This document shows positions 10,436 to 22,915 of a stretch of 64,000 nt of DNA, piece by piece. The notes below the pieces were generated by a model, which searched no databases, was not told the origin of the DNA, and was given only the letters and a program-made list of their open reading frames with translations. Every line of letters begins with the position of its first letter. Within the stretch, counting starts at the first letter, position 1. A program made the translations under genes and the position numbers. The DNA lies in the NCBI GenBank assembly GCA_016081115.2, contig CM071935.1, positions 28,839,730-28,903,729 on the forward strand, in the 5' to 3' direction. The stretch comes from Rehmannia glutinosa (Eukaryota > Streptophyta > Magnoliopsida > Lamiales > Orobanchaceae).

Positions 10436-11645
10436 ATGGAGGATTCGAAATGGCTCGTGGACAGCGGATGTTCACGCCATATGACCGGGAGGAGAGAGCT
10501 TTTTACCAACATCAAGCTCCAAGAAGAGGGTATGGTCATGTTCGGCAATGGCAAAGGAAAAATTCTTGGAAATGGAGAAATTGGTAACTCTTCTTTCTCT
10601 CTTTGTAATGTTCTTTTAGTAGAAGGGCTTAAGTTTAATTTGATAAGTGTTAGCCAACTTTGTGATTCAAATTATGATGTTTCTTTTAATAAAGAAAAAT
10701 GCCTTATTCTTAAAAATGGTAATATTATTTGTGAAGCAAATAGAAAAGGCAATCTTTACAAAATTTGTACTAGTGATTTGGTTAGTCAAAATGTTTCTTG
10801 TCTTGTCGCCAATAATGATTTAACAAGTTTATGGCATAGGCGACTCGGACATGTTGGATACAAGAATTTGAAAAATATTTACAAAAACCAACATGTAAAG
10901 GACTACCCAAATTGAATTTTGAAAATCTTGGCTTATGTGACACTTGTCAAAAGAACAAATTAGTTAAGAGTAGTTTTAAACCCAAAAATGAAATTTCCAC
11001 TACCAAACCCCTACAATTGCTTCACCTTGATTTGTATGGGGATATTGGTACGGCTAGTCTAAGTGGAAAACATTACACTTTTGTTATAGTCGATGATTTT
11101 TCGAGATATACTTGGGCTCTTTTTCTTACAAATAAAAACGATGCCGTTAATGAGTTTGTTAAGTTGTGTAGACTTATTGAGAATGAAAAAGAAGATACTA
11201 TCAAGTCTATTCGAGCGATCGAGGTGGAGAATTTGACGGTGAATTTAGAGTATTTTGTGAAACCAAAGGATATGCTCATAATTTCTCGGCTCCAAGGACA
11301 CCTCAACAAAATGGAGTAGCCGAACGGAAAAATCGAACATTACAAGAAATGAGTCGATCCATGCTCAATGAATTTTCACTTCCAAAGTATTTTTGGGCGA
11401 AAGCCGTAAGTACCGCTTGCTATGTCATTAACCGAGTTTATATTCGTCCTAATATGAATAAAACTCCATATGAGCTTTGGAAAGGAAGAACTCCAAATAT
11501 TAGTTATTTCAAAATATTTGGATGTAAGTGCTTTATTTTGAATACTAAGGATCAATTGGACAAACTTGATCCTAAGGCCGAAAGAAGGTATATTTATGGG
11601 GTATTCAACCAAGAGCAAAGCATATCGGGTTTACAACAAGACTAG
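10436..11645 (+). pseudogene. Copia protease and integrase (element C), frameshifted
   Basis: The pepsin-like protease active site WLVDSGCSRHMTG lies at 10451-10489 with the catalytic Asp at 10460-10462. The GAG-pre-integrase zinc motif follows (LWHRRLGHVGYKNL near 10830, then CDTCQKNK near 10937). The integrase core has its first Asp in LHLDLYGDIG near 11022 and the second in VIVDDFSRYTW near 11090. A frameshift at about 11215, beside GCGATCG, separates this from the segment with the catalytic Glu (QQNGVAERKN, 11300-11330). The C-terminal part with the usual TPYELWKGRTPNISYFKIFG string is at 11455-11520. Protease cleaves the polyprotein; integrase inserts the cDNA. Confidence 0.9.
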
Positions 11646-13459
11646 CATGGTTGTTGAAGAATCCATTCATGTCAAATTTAATGAAGCCTCGGGTGTTGAA
11701 AGAATACCGAATGACGATAGTGATGAAGAGGATATTGTTGAACCTATTGTTCAAAGTGATGCTCATAATGATCAACCTTCAAGTTCAAATGTTCCTCAAG
11801 AAGATAGGGGTGATACTTGAATCTTCCCGTAGCATTGAAATTTAAGGAGATCACCCAAAAGATCTTATTATTGGTGATCCCCTTGATAAAGTAATGACTC
11901 GAAGGAATTTTGCCGAGAAAGCTCTTATATCTCAAAAAGAGCCTAAAAATGCTAAGGAAGCTATTGAGGATGAAGATTGGTTTTTGGAAATGCAAGAGGA
12001 GTTGAATCAATTTGAAAGAAATGATGTATGGGAATTAGTACCTTGTCCTCCATCTCAAACAATCATTGGTACAAAATGGGTATTCGGAACAAACTTGATG
12101 ATCAAGGCAACATTGTTCGAAATAAGGCAAGGTTAGTAGCTCAAGGGTATTGTCAAGAAGAAGGTATTGACTATGATGAAACTTTTGCACCGTAGCACGT
12201 TTAGAAGCTATTCGTATTTTACTTGCCTATTCTTGTTTCAAAAATTTCAAACTTTACCAAATGGATGTTAAATCCGCTTTCTTAAATGGTATTATTCAAG
12301 AAGAAGTCTATGTAAAACAACCTCAGGGGTTTGAAAATTTTTCTAGGCCTAATGATGTTTATAAACTTAAAAAGGCTTTGTATGGTTTAAAACAAGCACC
12401 CCGTGCATGGTATGATAGACTTAGCTCTTTTCTTTTGCAAAATGGTTTTACAAGAGGTAAAGTTGATACTACACTCTTTGTTTTTGAAAAAGGGCAAGAT
12501 TGTTTACTTGTGCAAATTTATGTTGATGATATTATATTTGGTGCTACTAATGAATCTTTGTGCAAGAAATTCTCCAAGTTAATGCAAGGTGAATTCGAGA
12601 TGAGTATGATGGGGAGCTAAACTTCTTCCTTGGACTTCAAATTAAGCAATGCCAAGAAGGTATTTATATTTCGCAATCAAAGTATACAAAAGAACTTTTG
12701 AAGAAGTTCGGCATTGAAGAAGGAAGAACCGTCTCGACTCTATGGCAACCAATGTCAAAATTGACAAAGATGAAAAAGGCAAGTCGGTTGATGAATCCAA
12801 GTATCGAGGTATGATTGGTAGTTTACTTTATTTAACCGCTAGTAGACCGGACATTCTTCATGCCGTATGCCTATGTGCTCGTTTTCAAAGCAATCCCAAA
12901 GAATCTCATATGAGTGCCGTTAAAAGGATTTTTCGATATTTGAAAGGCACCATTCAATATGGCTTATTTTATCCAAAGAATGAAAATTTCTCTCTTAAAG
13001 GTTATAGTGATTCGGACTATGCGGGAAATATTGATGATCGGAAAAGTACTTAGGATCATGTCAATTTTAAGCGATTGCCTAGTTTCTTGGTTTTCAAAGA
13101 AGCAAAAGCGTGTTTCTCTTTCAACGGCCGGCCGAATATATTTCCGCCGCATTTTGTTGTACTCAACTTCTTTGGATGAAACAAACCTTAGCGGATTACA
13201 AATGCTCTTTTGAAAACGCGTACCTATCTTTTGTGATAATGTATCCGCTATAAACATTGCTCAAAACCCGGTTCATCATAACCGTACTAAACATATTGAG
13301 ATTCGACATCATTTTCTAAGGGATTGTGTCTCAAAACGAAAAATTGAGATATCTTTTGTTCCATCTCAAGATCAATTAGCGGATATTTTCACAAAACCGC
13401 TAACTTCCGAGACTTTTGCGTCGATACGAGCTCGGTTAGGCATAATGCATATTGAATGA
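11646..13459 (+). pseudogene. Copia reverse transcriptase and RNase H (element C), frameshifted
   Basis: The linker after integrase (11566-11880) is acidic. RT starts near 11950 with the EDWFLEMQEEL block, continues through MDVKSAFLNG (12261) and LKQAPRAWYD, and has the catalytic YVDD box at 12519-12530. RNase H follows, with LTASRPDILHAV at 12830 and SDSDYAG at 13010, and it ends at LGIMHIE with TGA at 13457-13459. Breaks are seen near 12190 (one C short in GCACCGTAGC), near 12617 and near 13050, where CTTAGG stands for an expected CTTCCGG. All three lie at C-rich or CHG sites. LKQ is intact here, unlike the copies in element B. Confidence 0.9.
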
Positions 13460-14640
13460 AATTCACGTTTGTATTTTGCACGTTTTTAAAACTTAGGGGC
13501 GAAAAATCGGATTTTCGGTTGAAAATTCGGATTTTGGAAAATTTGCAAAACAAGTGGTGAAGAGGTTGAGGCAACCGGTCGCCCTCAACGTCGACCGTCG
13601 CCCTCAACCACGACCGGCCGCCCTAAGCCATTTTTGGTTTAAAATCGTTCTGTCTTGAGCATTAGTCTTTTTCACTCATTTTGGCCATTTTTCGTCCCCT
13701 TTGCCAAATGCACACTATTGTCACTCAAAATTGATTTTTATGCATTCCATTTATATCTTGGACCGTATATAGCATGTTTATCATCATCATTGCTCATCCT
13801 TTCCGATTAAATGGTAAGATTTTTCCTTACTTTGCTCAATTGGGTTGAACCTTGAGTTTATGGCCTTTCTTGTATATTACTTGATGAAATTATTTTATGA
13901 TCATGATGAGCTTAGTTGTTATCTTTGTTTTGTATGATAATTGGTATGATTTGGTGATGAAATTTTTTGGCTTGGATCATTTACAAGGGCTATATACAAC
14001 TCTTTTTATTTTTCACGCCCACAATGTGTTCGATGAAATGTTTCAATGAAAATTTCAACTTCTACATGATTCTCTCGCTTCCAAAAGTCTTCTATACTCT
14101 TTGAGATCATGTTTTGGGAAATAAAACGGGCGTATGAACTCTTCATGATGCATTTCTCCCATTTTCCTTGGTTTTTAAGCCTAAAATTGCTCAATGGTTG
14201 ATAAATCGTCTCTTTGGCGCACTTTGATATATCTATGATGTTTCTATCATCCTAACATTCTTTTGATGATTCCAAAGGGGAGAAACAGGAAATTGGCTCG
14301 TTAGCTCAAAGAAGCCAATAAAAGCTCATAATAGAAGCTACAAGCTATGGCTTTTTAAGGCCATAAGTTGTGAAGAAAACTTAGTCCAATGGTTGTTTTA
14401 TGGACTTTATGGACTTGTTTGCATGGACATTAAGTATTTTGACGAGGGGAGCTTCTAAGCTCATGAAGTTATTGTTTATTTTTGTAAAAGCTTGTGCTTC
14501 TAGCTTATGCAATAATTCTTCTTAATGTGCTTGTTGATAGGGGAGCGTTTGTAAAATGTTTTTAAGCGGATAGTTTACTCTTAAACGGAAAATTATTTTG
14601 CTTTTGAAATCGTCCTCTTGAAAATTGTTTTGGTTTGTAA
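13460..14640 (+). other. 3' untranslated region of element C
   Basis: Between the pol stop and the PPT lie 1.2 kb without a convincing gene. A short GGTCG-palindrome cluster sits at 13573-13621, next to alternating GTCGCCCTCAAC repeats; the rest is A+T-rich. The matching stretch in E is 55168-56343 and in D 62294-63222, so it is a regular family component. Confidence 0.7.
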
Positions 14641-14658
14641 TCATCAAAAGGGGGAGTT
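14641..14658 (+). other. Polypurine tract of element C
   Basis: ATCATCAAAAGGGGGAGT directly before the 3' LTR. It closely resembles the Sirevirus-type PPT of A and B, although the LTRs differ. Confidence 0.85.
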
Positions 14659-14659
14659 T

Positions 14660-15979
14660 GTTAGATAAATGTTTTTATCATGATTTTGATGATTTTGTTC
14701 TAAAGAGTTTTTATACCAAAACAATGTCCCTAAATGTTGTCCTAACACTTCCAATCGATCTAAAATGTTTTTACTATTTTTTGGAGTATTTCTTGAAGTT
14801 TATTTTCGATTTAAAATTGGACAACACTTTTGTTTCAGAGCTCGACTCGGCCGTCGCCCTATAGGGCAACCCGCACTGAGTTGAGTTTTGAAACAGAAAA
14901 TGGGACGTAAGAAAAAAAAAGAGCGAAGCGGCCGTCGACCAGGTGGGCGGCGGTGTGTGGTCGGCCGGTCGGCCGGTGAGCGACATTGCACTGCAAGTTG
15001 GATTTTGTTCCGACTTCTCTGTTCGTAAAACGCGTCGGCAACCGGTCACGGTGGGCGGCCGTCGCATCCCCCTTCGACCGGTCCCCTGTGTAAAAATTCG
15101 CAGAATTCAATTTCAATCTTATCTCTGTGACCAGTCGAACCCCATGTTTTTGACAAACTATCCGTTGCGTTTTGCATGACTTTTCCCTATTTTGTGGGAT
15201 TGATTTCTAATGACTATATTGATGATTTTAAATGGTTTCTTTTGCAGCAAATCACTCCCAAGGAGGAGCCAATGTCACGGAAATCAAAGCCAAGACCTCT
15301 CCTATAAATAGAGGCTTCATTCAAGCAACAAGACACAACACAATATACAAGCAAAGAGCATACAAAGCAAACACTTTCATATATCTTGTTGTATTAGCCT
15401 AAGCACTTTCACTTGCACAAATTTGAGGTCTAGGCTCTCAATTCTTGATTACACTTGTACTCATATTGTATCAATCATTATTGAGTTGTAATCTTGATTT
15501 TGGTCATCATTCAACACAAGACATCCTTGTGAGTATTCTTGTGGTAAGAATACACTTGGGTGATCTAGGTGATAGGTGTTTGAAGGTTGTGGTAATCTTC
15601 AAAGGTGTTGTAAGAGGGTTGTGGTAATCCTCAAGGTGTTGTAAGAGGGTTGTGGTAATCCTCAAGGTGGTGTAAGAGGATTGTGGTAATCCTCAAAGTG
15701 GTGAAGGAGGGTTGTGGTAATCCTCAAAGGTGTTGTATTAATTTTTGGTAAATTAATAAAATCTTTTCTTTCTTTTTGAAATCCATCCCAGGAGATCTTG
15801 GGGTGGTAGAGGATTAGGCCCTAGGTGGGTTGAACCTCTTTAAATCGACGAGTGTTGTTTTATTTCCGCATTTACATTCTCGTCTTTGGTTGATTATTCG
15901 AAAAAGAGGGCAAAATCTGAAAAACCTAGATAATCTATTCACCCCCCCCTCTAGATTATCGTAGCCACTTGGACTAACA
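14660..15979 (+). repeat. 3' LTR of element C (1320 bp)
   Basis: Same ends and components as the 5' LTR. Differences concentrate in the GACCGGTCG cluster (14840-15135), where CCGG sites read as CGG, GGCCG or CCG, and at CTG/CAG sites. The minisatellite and TATA region are essentially the same. Confidence 0.93.
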
Positions 15980-15984
15980 ATCTC
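15980..15984. repeat. Target-site duplication ATCTC, right of element C
   Basis: Exact copy of 7420-7424. Confidence 0.9.
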
Positions 15985-16359
15985 TCTGTCTCCGAATGTC
16001 CTTCAAAGGGAAGTACTATGAAGGGAATTGTAGATTGAGGAACCAAAAGATCTAACCTGTTGAGAAACCCACCTACAGTCGTCGTCATCTAAGTATTGTG
16101 AAGGAATTGAAAATTGAGGAAACTAAAAGACGTAACCCATTGAGAAACCCACCAGGCCACCAGTAGTCGGGTATATTCTAATTAAAATTAATGAGCGTAA
16201 TACTTTAAGTTGAGAAATGGCAGCCCTCTTTTGGGGCATACGTCTTTCCTTGGCTGGCGACTTTTCAGCGGGATGGTGGATGAGCGGGAAGGTGGTTTGA
16301 TTGAGGAAGGGTTTTCATGGGAATAAGTAAGGAGGGTATATTAGGTATTCTAGTTTTTC
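15985..16359. other. Intergenic flank with an imperfect direct repeat
   Basis: Two copies of a roughly 75-bp segment lie side by side at 16012-16081 and 16092-16169. Shared strings include AGATTGAGGAA/AAATTGAGGAA and TTGAGAAACCCACC. No reading frame or known family was recognised. The sequence continues the locus interrupted by element C. Confidence 0.5.
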
Positions 16360-18265
16360 ACAGAAACATTGGTAGATTTAGGATTGAATATTGATATAGA
16401 TTTTTGGCCCACTTGAAATTTGTACGCTCATTTTTCTTAGCCATCTTTCGAATCTCACAACTACCCTTGGCCAAACTCTCAAGCTTTCTATTCTTATTTT
16501 TGCTCAAGCTCTCATTTATCTCAGCTTGTATCTCATTCATTTCATCACTTGCCAAACTCTCTTTTTCTTTTGACTCGCAAACTCTCATCCTCACATGATT
16601 GTTATAGATTTTATGTAGGTGAAAGAGATAAAAGTATAAACTTTCTCCGCTCATGCTCAATAGTATAACAATTAGTATATCCATCATGCAAAACTCGCCT
16701 ATCAAATTGCCATGATCTATCCAACAAAATATGATAAGCCCGCATTGGCACTACATCGCATAATATATCATCCTTATAACCCCAAATCTGAAAAGATACT
16801 AAAACTCGCTTATTAACTCGTACCTCACCACAATCAGTGAACCATTATTGTGTATACGACTCTGGATGTTCAAGTGTAGGAATCTCCAACTTCTCCATCT
16901 ATTTTGTACTAGCCACATTTTTGCAACTACCTCCATCAATGATCATACTACACACCTTATCATTAACTAAGCATCTGTGAAAAACATTTTCGCGTTGCTC
17001 ATGATCGACCAACTTAAGCTTAATATTCAAAATTCTACGTGACACTAGTGACAACACATCGCCCCTCGTCAGCATAACTACCTTTGGAACCTATTCCAAC
17101 TCCACATATCACTATAATTTGGCTCATCCTCACTTTTGGACTATATGTCACCATTAGCTCGAATCACCATCATTCTTCTATTCAGACATTCACTAGCTCT
17201 ATGATCCCTTCCATGACATTTGTTTAATAAGTTGGAAGTAGTGATTGGAGGAGAGGAGATAAATTTCAAAGAAACGGAACTCCCATGATATTTAAAACAC
17301 TCAATATCTCTAATGCGTGAAGTAGAAAGATCAGATTTACTTGAAGGTTTGGCGTTGTCCAATTCTGTCTTGTTCTCCACAACTTTGGGATGTTGTGAAA
17401 AGCATGCATCATCCATTTTAGGAGTATTCGAACCCCAAGTAATGGCGCTAGTGTTGGGATTTTGCCGTGTAAAATCCCTCTTCTTGAGCTGCTGCTCAAC
17501 TTTGACATCCATATGCACCATCTCCTCTAAGTTGACACAACGATGTAAGTCGAAAATATCTACTATAGGCATATTAAATCCAGCGATAAATCTCGCTATC
17601 GTAACCTCCTGGTCCTCATCTATATTAGCCCTTGACATCAACATTTTCATCTTCTCATGGTAATCTTCTACACTTCTAGACCCCTATGTCAACCTCTGCA
17701 ATATGGATAGACGCCTCTATAATAATGATTTAGTACAAAACGACATCGCATCAAACTTCTCATCTCCTTCCATGTGGAGATAGGTCGTTTGCCGTTTCTC
17801 CTCCTCGAGAACCTAATTGGTCCCACCAAACACTTGCATAATCTGAGAACTCGGTTGATGCCAATTTCACCTTTTTCAATTCGGAATAGTTCTAGCATCA
17901 AACATGTTTTCATTTTTCCTTTTCCAATCCAGTTAAGCGTCTAGATCACTCTTTCCCTAGAACTATGGAATTTGCATTTTCATGTTACTCAAATTGCCAT
18001 TTCCCCATCTCATATCACCTCTATTTCCACGTCGGTCCCTACCCAGATTGTAATTTTGCTCCCTTTCGGAATCGAAATCGTCAATATCATTCGCCCATTC
18101 CTCCAATTCATTCCTTCTAGGCCTCCGTGCTCTAGGCTCTTCTTCTTTTGGCCCCTCACAAGGATCCCCATATGTTTCAGTTATCACTCTCGTCATAAGG
18201 CTTGCAAGTGCCTCCGTAGGCAACTTGTTACTCAAATCTAATGGTTTTCGATTTTCTTTGGACAT
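16360..18265 (-). pseudogene. Ty3/gypsy gag-protease remnant
   Basis: Read on the minus strand from ATG at 18265. The N-terminal part is charged and Arg-rich and ends with GNLSNMKMQIP. Next is a capsid-like block at 17913-17689 containing RRRNGKRPISTWKEM and RFVLNHYYRG, then 17650-17141 with MKMLMSRANIDEDQEVTIA and a degenerate zinc-knuckle area ending RASECLNRR. An aspartic-protease-like segment near 16910-16942 reads IDGGSCKNVAS, followed by ILCDVVPMRAYHILL near 16745, and a Lys/Glu-rich linker reaches about 16360. These are the gag and protease of a plant gypsy element. RT, integrase and LTRs are not recognised, and frameshifts and stops are frequent, so it is an old fragment. Confidence 0.8.
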
Positions 18266-18537
18266 GGATGGTTCTCTCCCTCACGTGTATACGCTCAGTT
18301 TTCACTCAACTCACAATTCCAAGTACTCGTATTTGTTATGATTATAAACTAGTCAGTCAATCGCAAGTACGTCCCATCAGACCAAGATAATTACTATACG
18401 AACAAAAAATCTCAATAAGATGAATTTAGAAGACTAGGATTTGTAACTTCAAATCCAGAATTTTGATTTTTTATGCACGTGAATTACGATTTTTTACCTG
18501 CTGATTTTGATGTGCAAATTTGAAATTCTGATATATG

Positions 18538-18570
<33 letters not shown>

Positions 18571-19486
18571 GGTAACTCTTGAAGAACTAGGGTTTATGGA
18601 TAACAAATAAAATCTGGAAAAACAAGGATAAATGAAAACAATGATAGATTTAACCTTGCTAGATGACTTTGACTACCAACTAATGTGAACTGTAGCAACA
18701 ACCGTGCATACGACTCAAATTATAATATGTCGAGATCTTCACTAATTCAATTAAAGATGGTGAAAACCTCGATTCGTTGCTTACCGAAGCAAGAACCTTG
18801 GCATATGAAGACGCCACAACCAAATGCGGCAGTTTGTTTTATAAGTCAGAATTCGCAACAAGATGAACAATCTCGAATCTCTAGGAAAAACCCAATATCA
18901 AAAGTCTTGTTAATAAAAATAAATAAAGTGTTTTCCTTATATAGGCGACACAAAACAAACCCTAAACAACTAGAAAATAAAAGAAGTCTAAGCCCAAAAG
19001 GAAACTAAAAAACAGACCTAAAAGAACAAAAACATGTAGATGCAGACGGGCGCACGACCAAGCCATGCGCATGCGTGACTCCCGTACTAACATGCCTCTG
19101 TTTTTCCCAATTCTGGCGGTTTCTGATCGTGTGAACCCTCACACGGTCATGTGAAATTTCACACGGGCGTGTGTATCCCAAACGTGTGAATTAGCTCTTG
19201 GGGTCTTCATGAAAGTTGTGTCTTTCTCTTAGCTTTCCATAAAGATCTTGAATCATTTCAATACCAATTTTGTAAGAGAAAGTTATGGCCAAAATACTAA
19301 ACCCTGCCAATGCTGAAAATTGTTGACGCGTTTGGATGTATTTGAAAGCATCCCCATGTTATTCGATCTACAATGCTTCTTTTCAACACCCGATTAACTA
19401 ACATGACTCTAGACTCAATATACTTGGCCCTTAACAAGAATTTGGCTACTCAAATAACTCGTAACAATGGAAATAAACACTTAAAC
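18266..19486. other. Intergenic sequence, possibly the 5' leader of the gypsy remnant
   Basis: No gene was found. The part next to the gypsy gag start may be its leader or LTR remains, but no LTR end or primer site was recognised. Around 19110-19200 short direct and inverted strings of CACACGG/CGTGTG occur, and 19190-19330 resembles degraded non-coding repeat. Confidence 0.4.
18533..18571. repeat. (AT)n/(GTAT)n microsatellite
   Basis: Alternating ATATATAT interrupted by two GTATAT steps. Confidence 0.9.
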
Positions 19487-19531
19487 CATTACAAAAAAAA
19501 GGTTATTTTGTGACACATATTTAGAGGCGGT

Positions 19532-19670
19532 CTGATAAAACCGCTGCTAAAACCAAATTTAGTGGCGGTTGTTGTTACCGCTGTTAATAAAGTGAAAACA
19601 ATATATATAGTAGCGATTTATTCACTGCGGTTAACTGAACCGCAGGAAAATACACGCGGTGTTGTTTAAC
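19532..19670. repeat. Sub-terminal GCGGTT/AACCGC repeats, left end
   Basis: Several copies of GCGGT(T) and AACCGC, arranged as inverted pairs about 10 bases apart. They are probable transposase-binding sites. Confidence 0.6.
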
Positions 19671-19794
19671 CGGCACTAAAGAAATCACTCTTTGTTTATT
19701 TAAGTTAAAAATTAATAATTATTGTTAGAAAAAAGGGGTCCTGACTTATAGAATTAACTCGTAGTAAACTAGTAATTTGTTTTCTCTCACAAAT

Positions 19795-22440
19795 CGATGG
19801 GTCTTCTCTTCTCTCTCTCCGTCTCCCGCCGCTGCCACCGCTCAGCCCTCCCGCCGTTGCCGCCGCTTAGCCCTCCCGCCGCCACCGCCACCGCCATTGG
19901 TGACCAGCGATCTACCACCGTATATGAGGCGCTTGTGTCTTGTGAGAGGAAAGCCCTTAGCTCAAACCCTAAGCACTTACATGCATCTTATATTGATTAA
20001 AAGAAAAAAGGTTAGATGTAATTTTTGATCTGAGGCTTTGATTCACTATCTTCAATTTTCAAATCTAATTATTTTGAAAAAGTAAACGCCTCCTGAATGT
20101 TCTACTTGGTTTGCTTGCTCTAGAGCACTCATTGCAAAGTCTTGTGAATGTATATTTATTGCAAATTACTTAAAACAAAAGAAGTTTTGCAAATCCTTTT
20201 TTTACCTTTGTTTTATATATATGTATGTGTGTGTGTGTGGGTGTCGCTGTATATTTTTCTTTCTTTTTTTTTTTCTTGATTACGGTAATTTAATGAGTAA
20301 ATATGAAACAGGATGCTAGGTTTATTGGATGGCGAAAGTACCGCCAGTGCTGGAAGAAAAAAGCATCTTACATTTCAGGTACAAGCTTATTTTCCTGATA
20401 ATATATACTAGTTTATCTTGATTTAGCAATTAACGCACAAATGAACTATATTACGTGTTGGATAACTTTTGATAAGTGACGTTAGTGTTTGTCCCTTTTG
20501 TGTCTCTGTTTAACTATTTCTGTTTGAATTTTTCCATTGGTCTGCCCGCTCACTTATTTTCATTTTATTAAATTAATTTGCTATATTAGTGATGTTTATG
20601 TTACCTGGAGACAAAGTAATTTGTATAATTTGTTTCATAAAGAAAAGACATTTAACTTGCAGTCCCTCTCTAAATATTGCTTGTATTTAGTTTCATCAGG
20701 AAAACGTTTATGATTTTCAAGTGATTCGTGATGGGTATATCTTTGATTGAGTTGCCACGAAATACAACTTTTATCTTGATAAACAGCAACTTTACTTTAC
20801 TTACACTCTAAAACTTTTACAGGGAATCTATTATTGAAGAAACAAACCAGTTGTTCCTGTTTAGTTGTGCCCTCTATTGAAGATTTATAACAAATTTTGC
20901 TTGTCAGGTAACTTCTGTTCATTAGTTCTTTTTGATTAAAATCCCATTGATCTTGTTTTATCAAATATATCCACATTATTACAATCTTGAAATATAGGTA
21001 TCAGCATTAATACATTTGTCTTGGGGACATGGATGTTCTACTGTCAATAACTATTTGTTTTGTTTAAGATTATCACAGACATGTACAGGATGTCTATTGA
21101 AGAAAAAATCTTGAAATATAGATCAGATGTAAGTATGATTGCTTGCTCTCATATCAAGAAGAGGCGTTTAGTACAGTAGTACTCGTTACTAATGGCAAAA
21201 TCGGGGAAGGGACGTCCTGTTATTTATTTGACACTTACTGGTATTGTAATGAAATTATGTGTAGGACATATCACATAATTCTGTTACACCCTTCATTATT
21301 TCTCTTTGTAATCCAGCTTTTTTCTTTCAATAAGTAACAGCGAATGCCGATGTGGAGGATAAATCTGAAGAAACTAAATCAACTGATGCAGTAAGCACGC
21401 TTATCCCGAATGCTTTTGAGGTAAGTTGCTTTTATTTGCATGACCAATGATTCTGATGTTTATTGATCACCTGATTATTGCTTTATTTATCATTCTGTGG
21501 TCTCATATCTACAATCATGGAAAGAAAAATTCTGAAAACTAGTTTTGAAGAAATAGACAAGTAGTTAACTATGACTTAAAATATTTGGAAACCGCTGTTT
21601 ACATATCTTAGATAACAAAGACGCTCTTGATCGAAAACTTCAATGACAATTAACAAGCTCTTGATCGAAAACTTGTGTAAGGAATGTGTGGTTTCTTTTC
21701 TTTTTTCCAGTATGCTGTCAAGTTTTTGTGAACCAACCAGTATGCTATAGATTTTATTGTATATTTATTGTCATGTTGGCTGCTTCTTGACATGAGAATT
21801 AGAATTATAGAATTATATCAATAGAGTGAATGCAGAAAATTTGGTGGGACTCTAATTGTTTAATCAATTATGGCAAGCACTGTTGCAAAATTACAACCAG
21901 ACAAATGCATGATTAAATGAAAGAGTAGGTGTAAGCACTTCTTATCCACTCAAATGTCTATCTAGGAAAGACAGAAAGGGACAAATTCACTTCTTTTGGA
22001 TTATGATTTTTTATCTAGACTTTAACTATTAAGAATTAATCAACTGTTGGATGATAGTCGCTACAAAAGTTTCATAAAAATGATTTGTTATACTGATGTT
22101 GCTACAAAAGGCCCCAAACAGTTCGCTAATTGGCTAAACCAAACATTTGAAATGGTATGTACTTGCATATTACATTTGTTTCTCCATATTCAACTATATG
22201 TATATACTTGTTTCATCAATTAGCATTTTGTCACTTGATGATTTTACTTATGAGCATTTCTAGAATTACGACTTCTGTATTGAATATAAGTTATGAGGTA
22301 TAATATTATAATTTGGTTTCAATTGCAGGCACAGAAGACGATGGTCATCCTCTAGTCATGATATAAATGAGAATTTTCATTTGCGTAATGTTGCATATAT
22401 TGCTATTGTATAAGAACATATACTTTTGTAGATGTTTTTA
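19795..22440 (+). other. Exon-like blocks inside the CACTA-like element
   Basis: A GCC-rich opening (about 19797-19945, Pro/Ala-rich in translation) is followed by short blocks with clean splice borders. 20312-20378 lies between AAACAG and GTACAAG and can read LLDGESTASAGRKKHLTFQ. 21079-21128 lies between TATCACAG and GTAAGT and can read MYRMSIEEKILKYRSD. 21341-21420 lies between GTAACAG and GTAAGT, with the string STDAVSTLIPNAFE. 22329 onward follows TTGCAG and has a TAA shortly after. No product family is recognised. It looks like a spliced plant gene or captured gene pieces carried by the element. Phase between the blocks was not proven. Confidence 0.4.
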
Positions 22441-22649
22441 GTGATTGTAATGTAATGTTTTTGACTTTATGATGTTATTACAGTTTATAAGACTTTTACA
22501 TAATTGGATGATATTATGACTTTGTCACAATTATGTGACACATCTGTCACATAGTTGAATAAAAACTATGAAGAAATTTTATAAAAATATTAGTGGTAGC
22601 TGTTACAACTACATGCATTTTAGAAATGAGAAATTATAGTAGAATTATA

Positions 22650-22915
22650 TTTGCGGCGGTTCACATAACCGCTGCCCTTTTTTCCATCCGTTCTTTTCTA
22701 TTCGTGGCGGTTTGGAACATTGTAATGTTAAAATTAGCGGCGGTTTGGAACCGCTAAAAACCACTTCTAAAATATTTAGTGACACAATTTCAGCGTTTGC
22801 GAAAAACTGCTGCCAAATCTCTCGCGACACCTGTATGGACAGCGGATTGCAAACCGCTGCGAAATACTTGGGCGGCGGTTTTAAACCGCCGTAATATTTA
22901 AAATAAACCGCCGCG
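22650..22915. repeat. Sub-terminal GGCGGTTT repeats, right end
   Basis: At least eight GCGG(C/T)GGTTT or AAACCGC(C) units occur, including hairpins such as GGCGGTTTTAAACCGCC at 22871-22887. They mirror the left end. Confidence 0.65.

Larger units (their letters stand above)
7425..15979 (+). mobile_element. Element C: complete Ty1/copia retrotransposon, 8.6 kb
   Basis: Two LTRs of about 1.32 kb bracket a primer site, gag with two zinc knuckles, protease, integrase, reverse transcriptase and RNase H in copia order, a 1.2-kb 3' untranslated region and a PPT. The 5-bp TSD is intact. Apart from differences at CAG/CTG/CCGG sites the LTRs are almost the same, which points to a recent insertion. Elements D and E on the minus strand belong to the same family. 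Several coding frames are broken, mostly at CHG-type sites, so it is not certain whether this copy is dead. Confidence 0.95.

Noticed and set aside
16400..18270. Plus-strand frames of 60-116 codons
   Set aside because: They are antisense to the gypsy gag remnant, whose minus-strand reading has family motifs.
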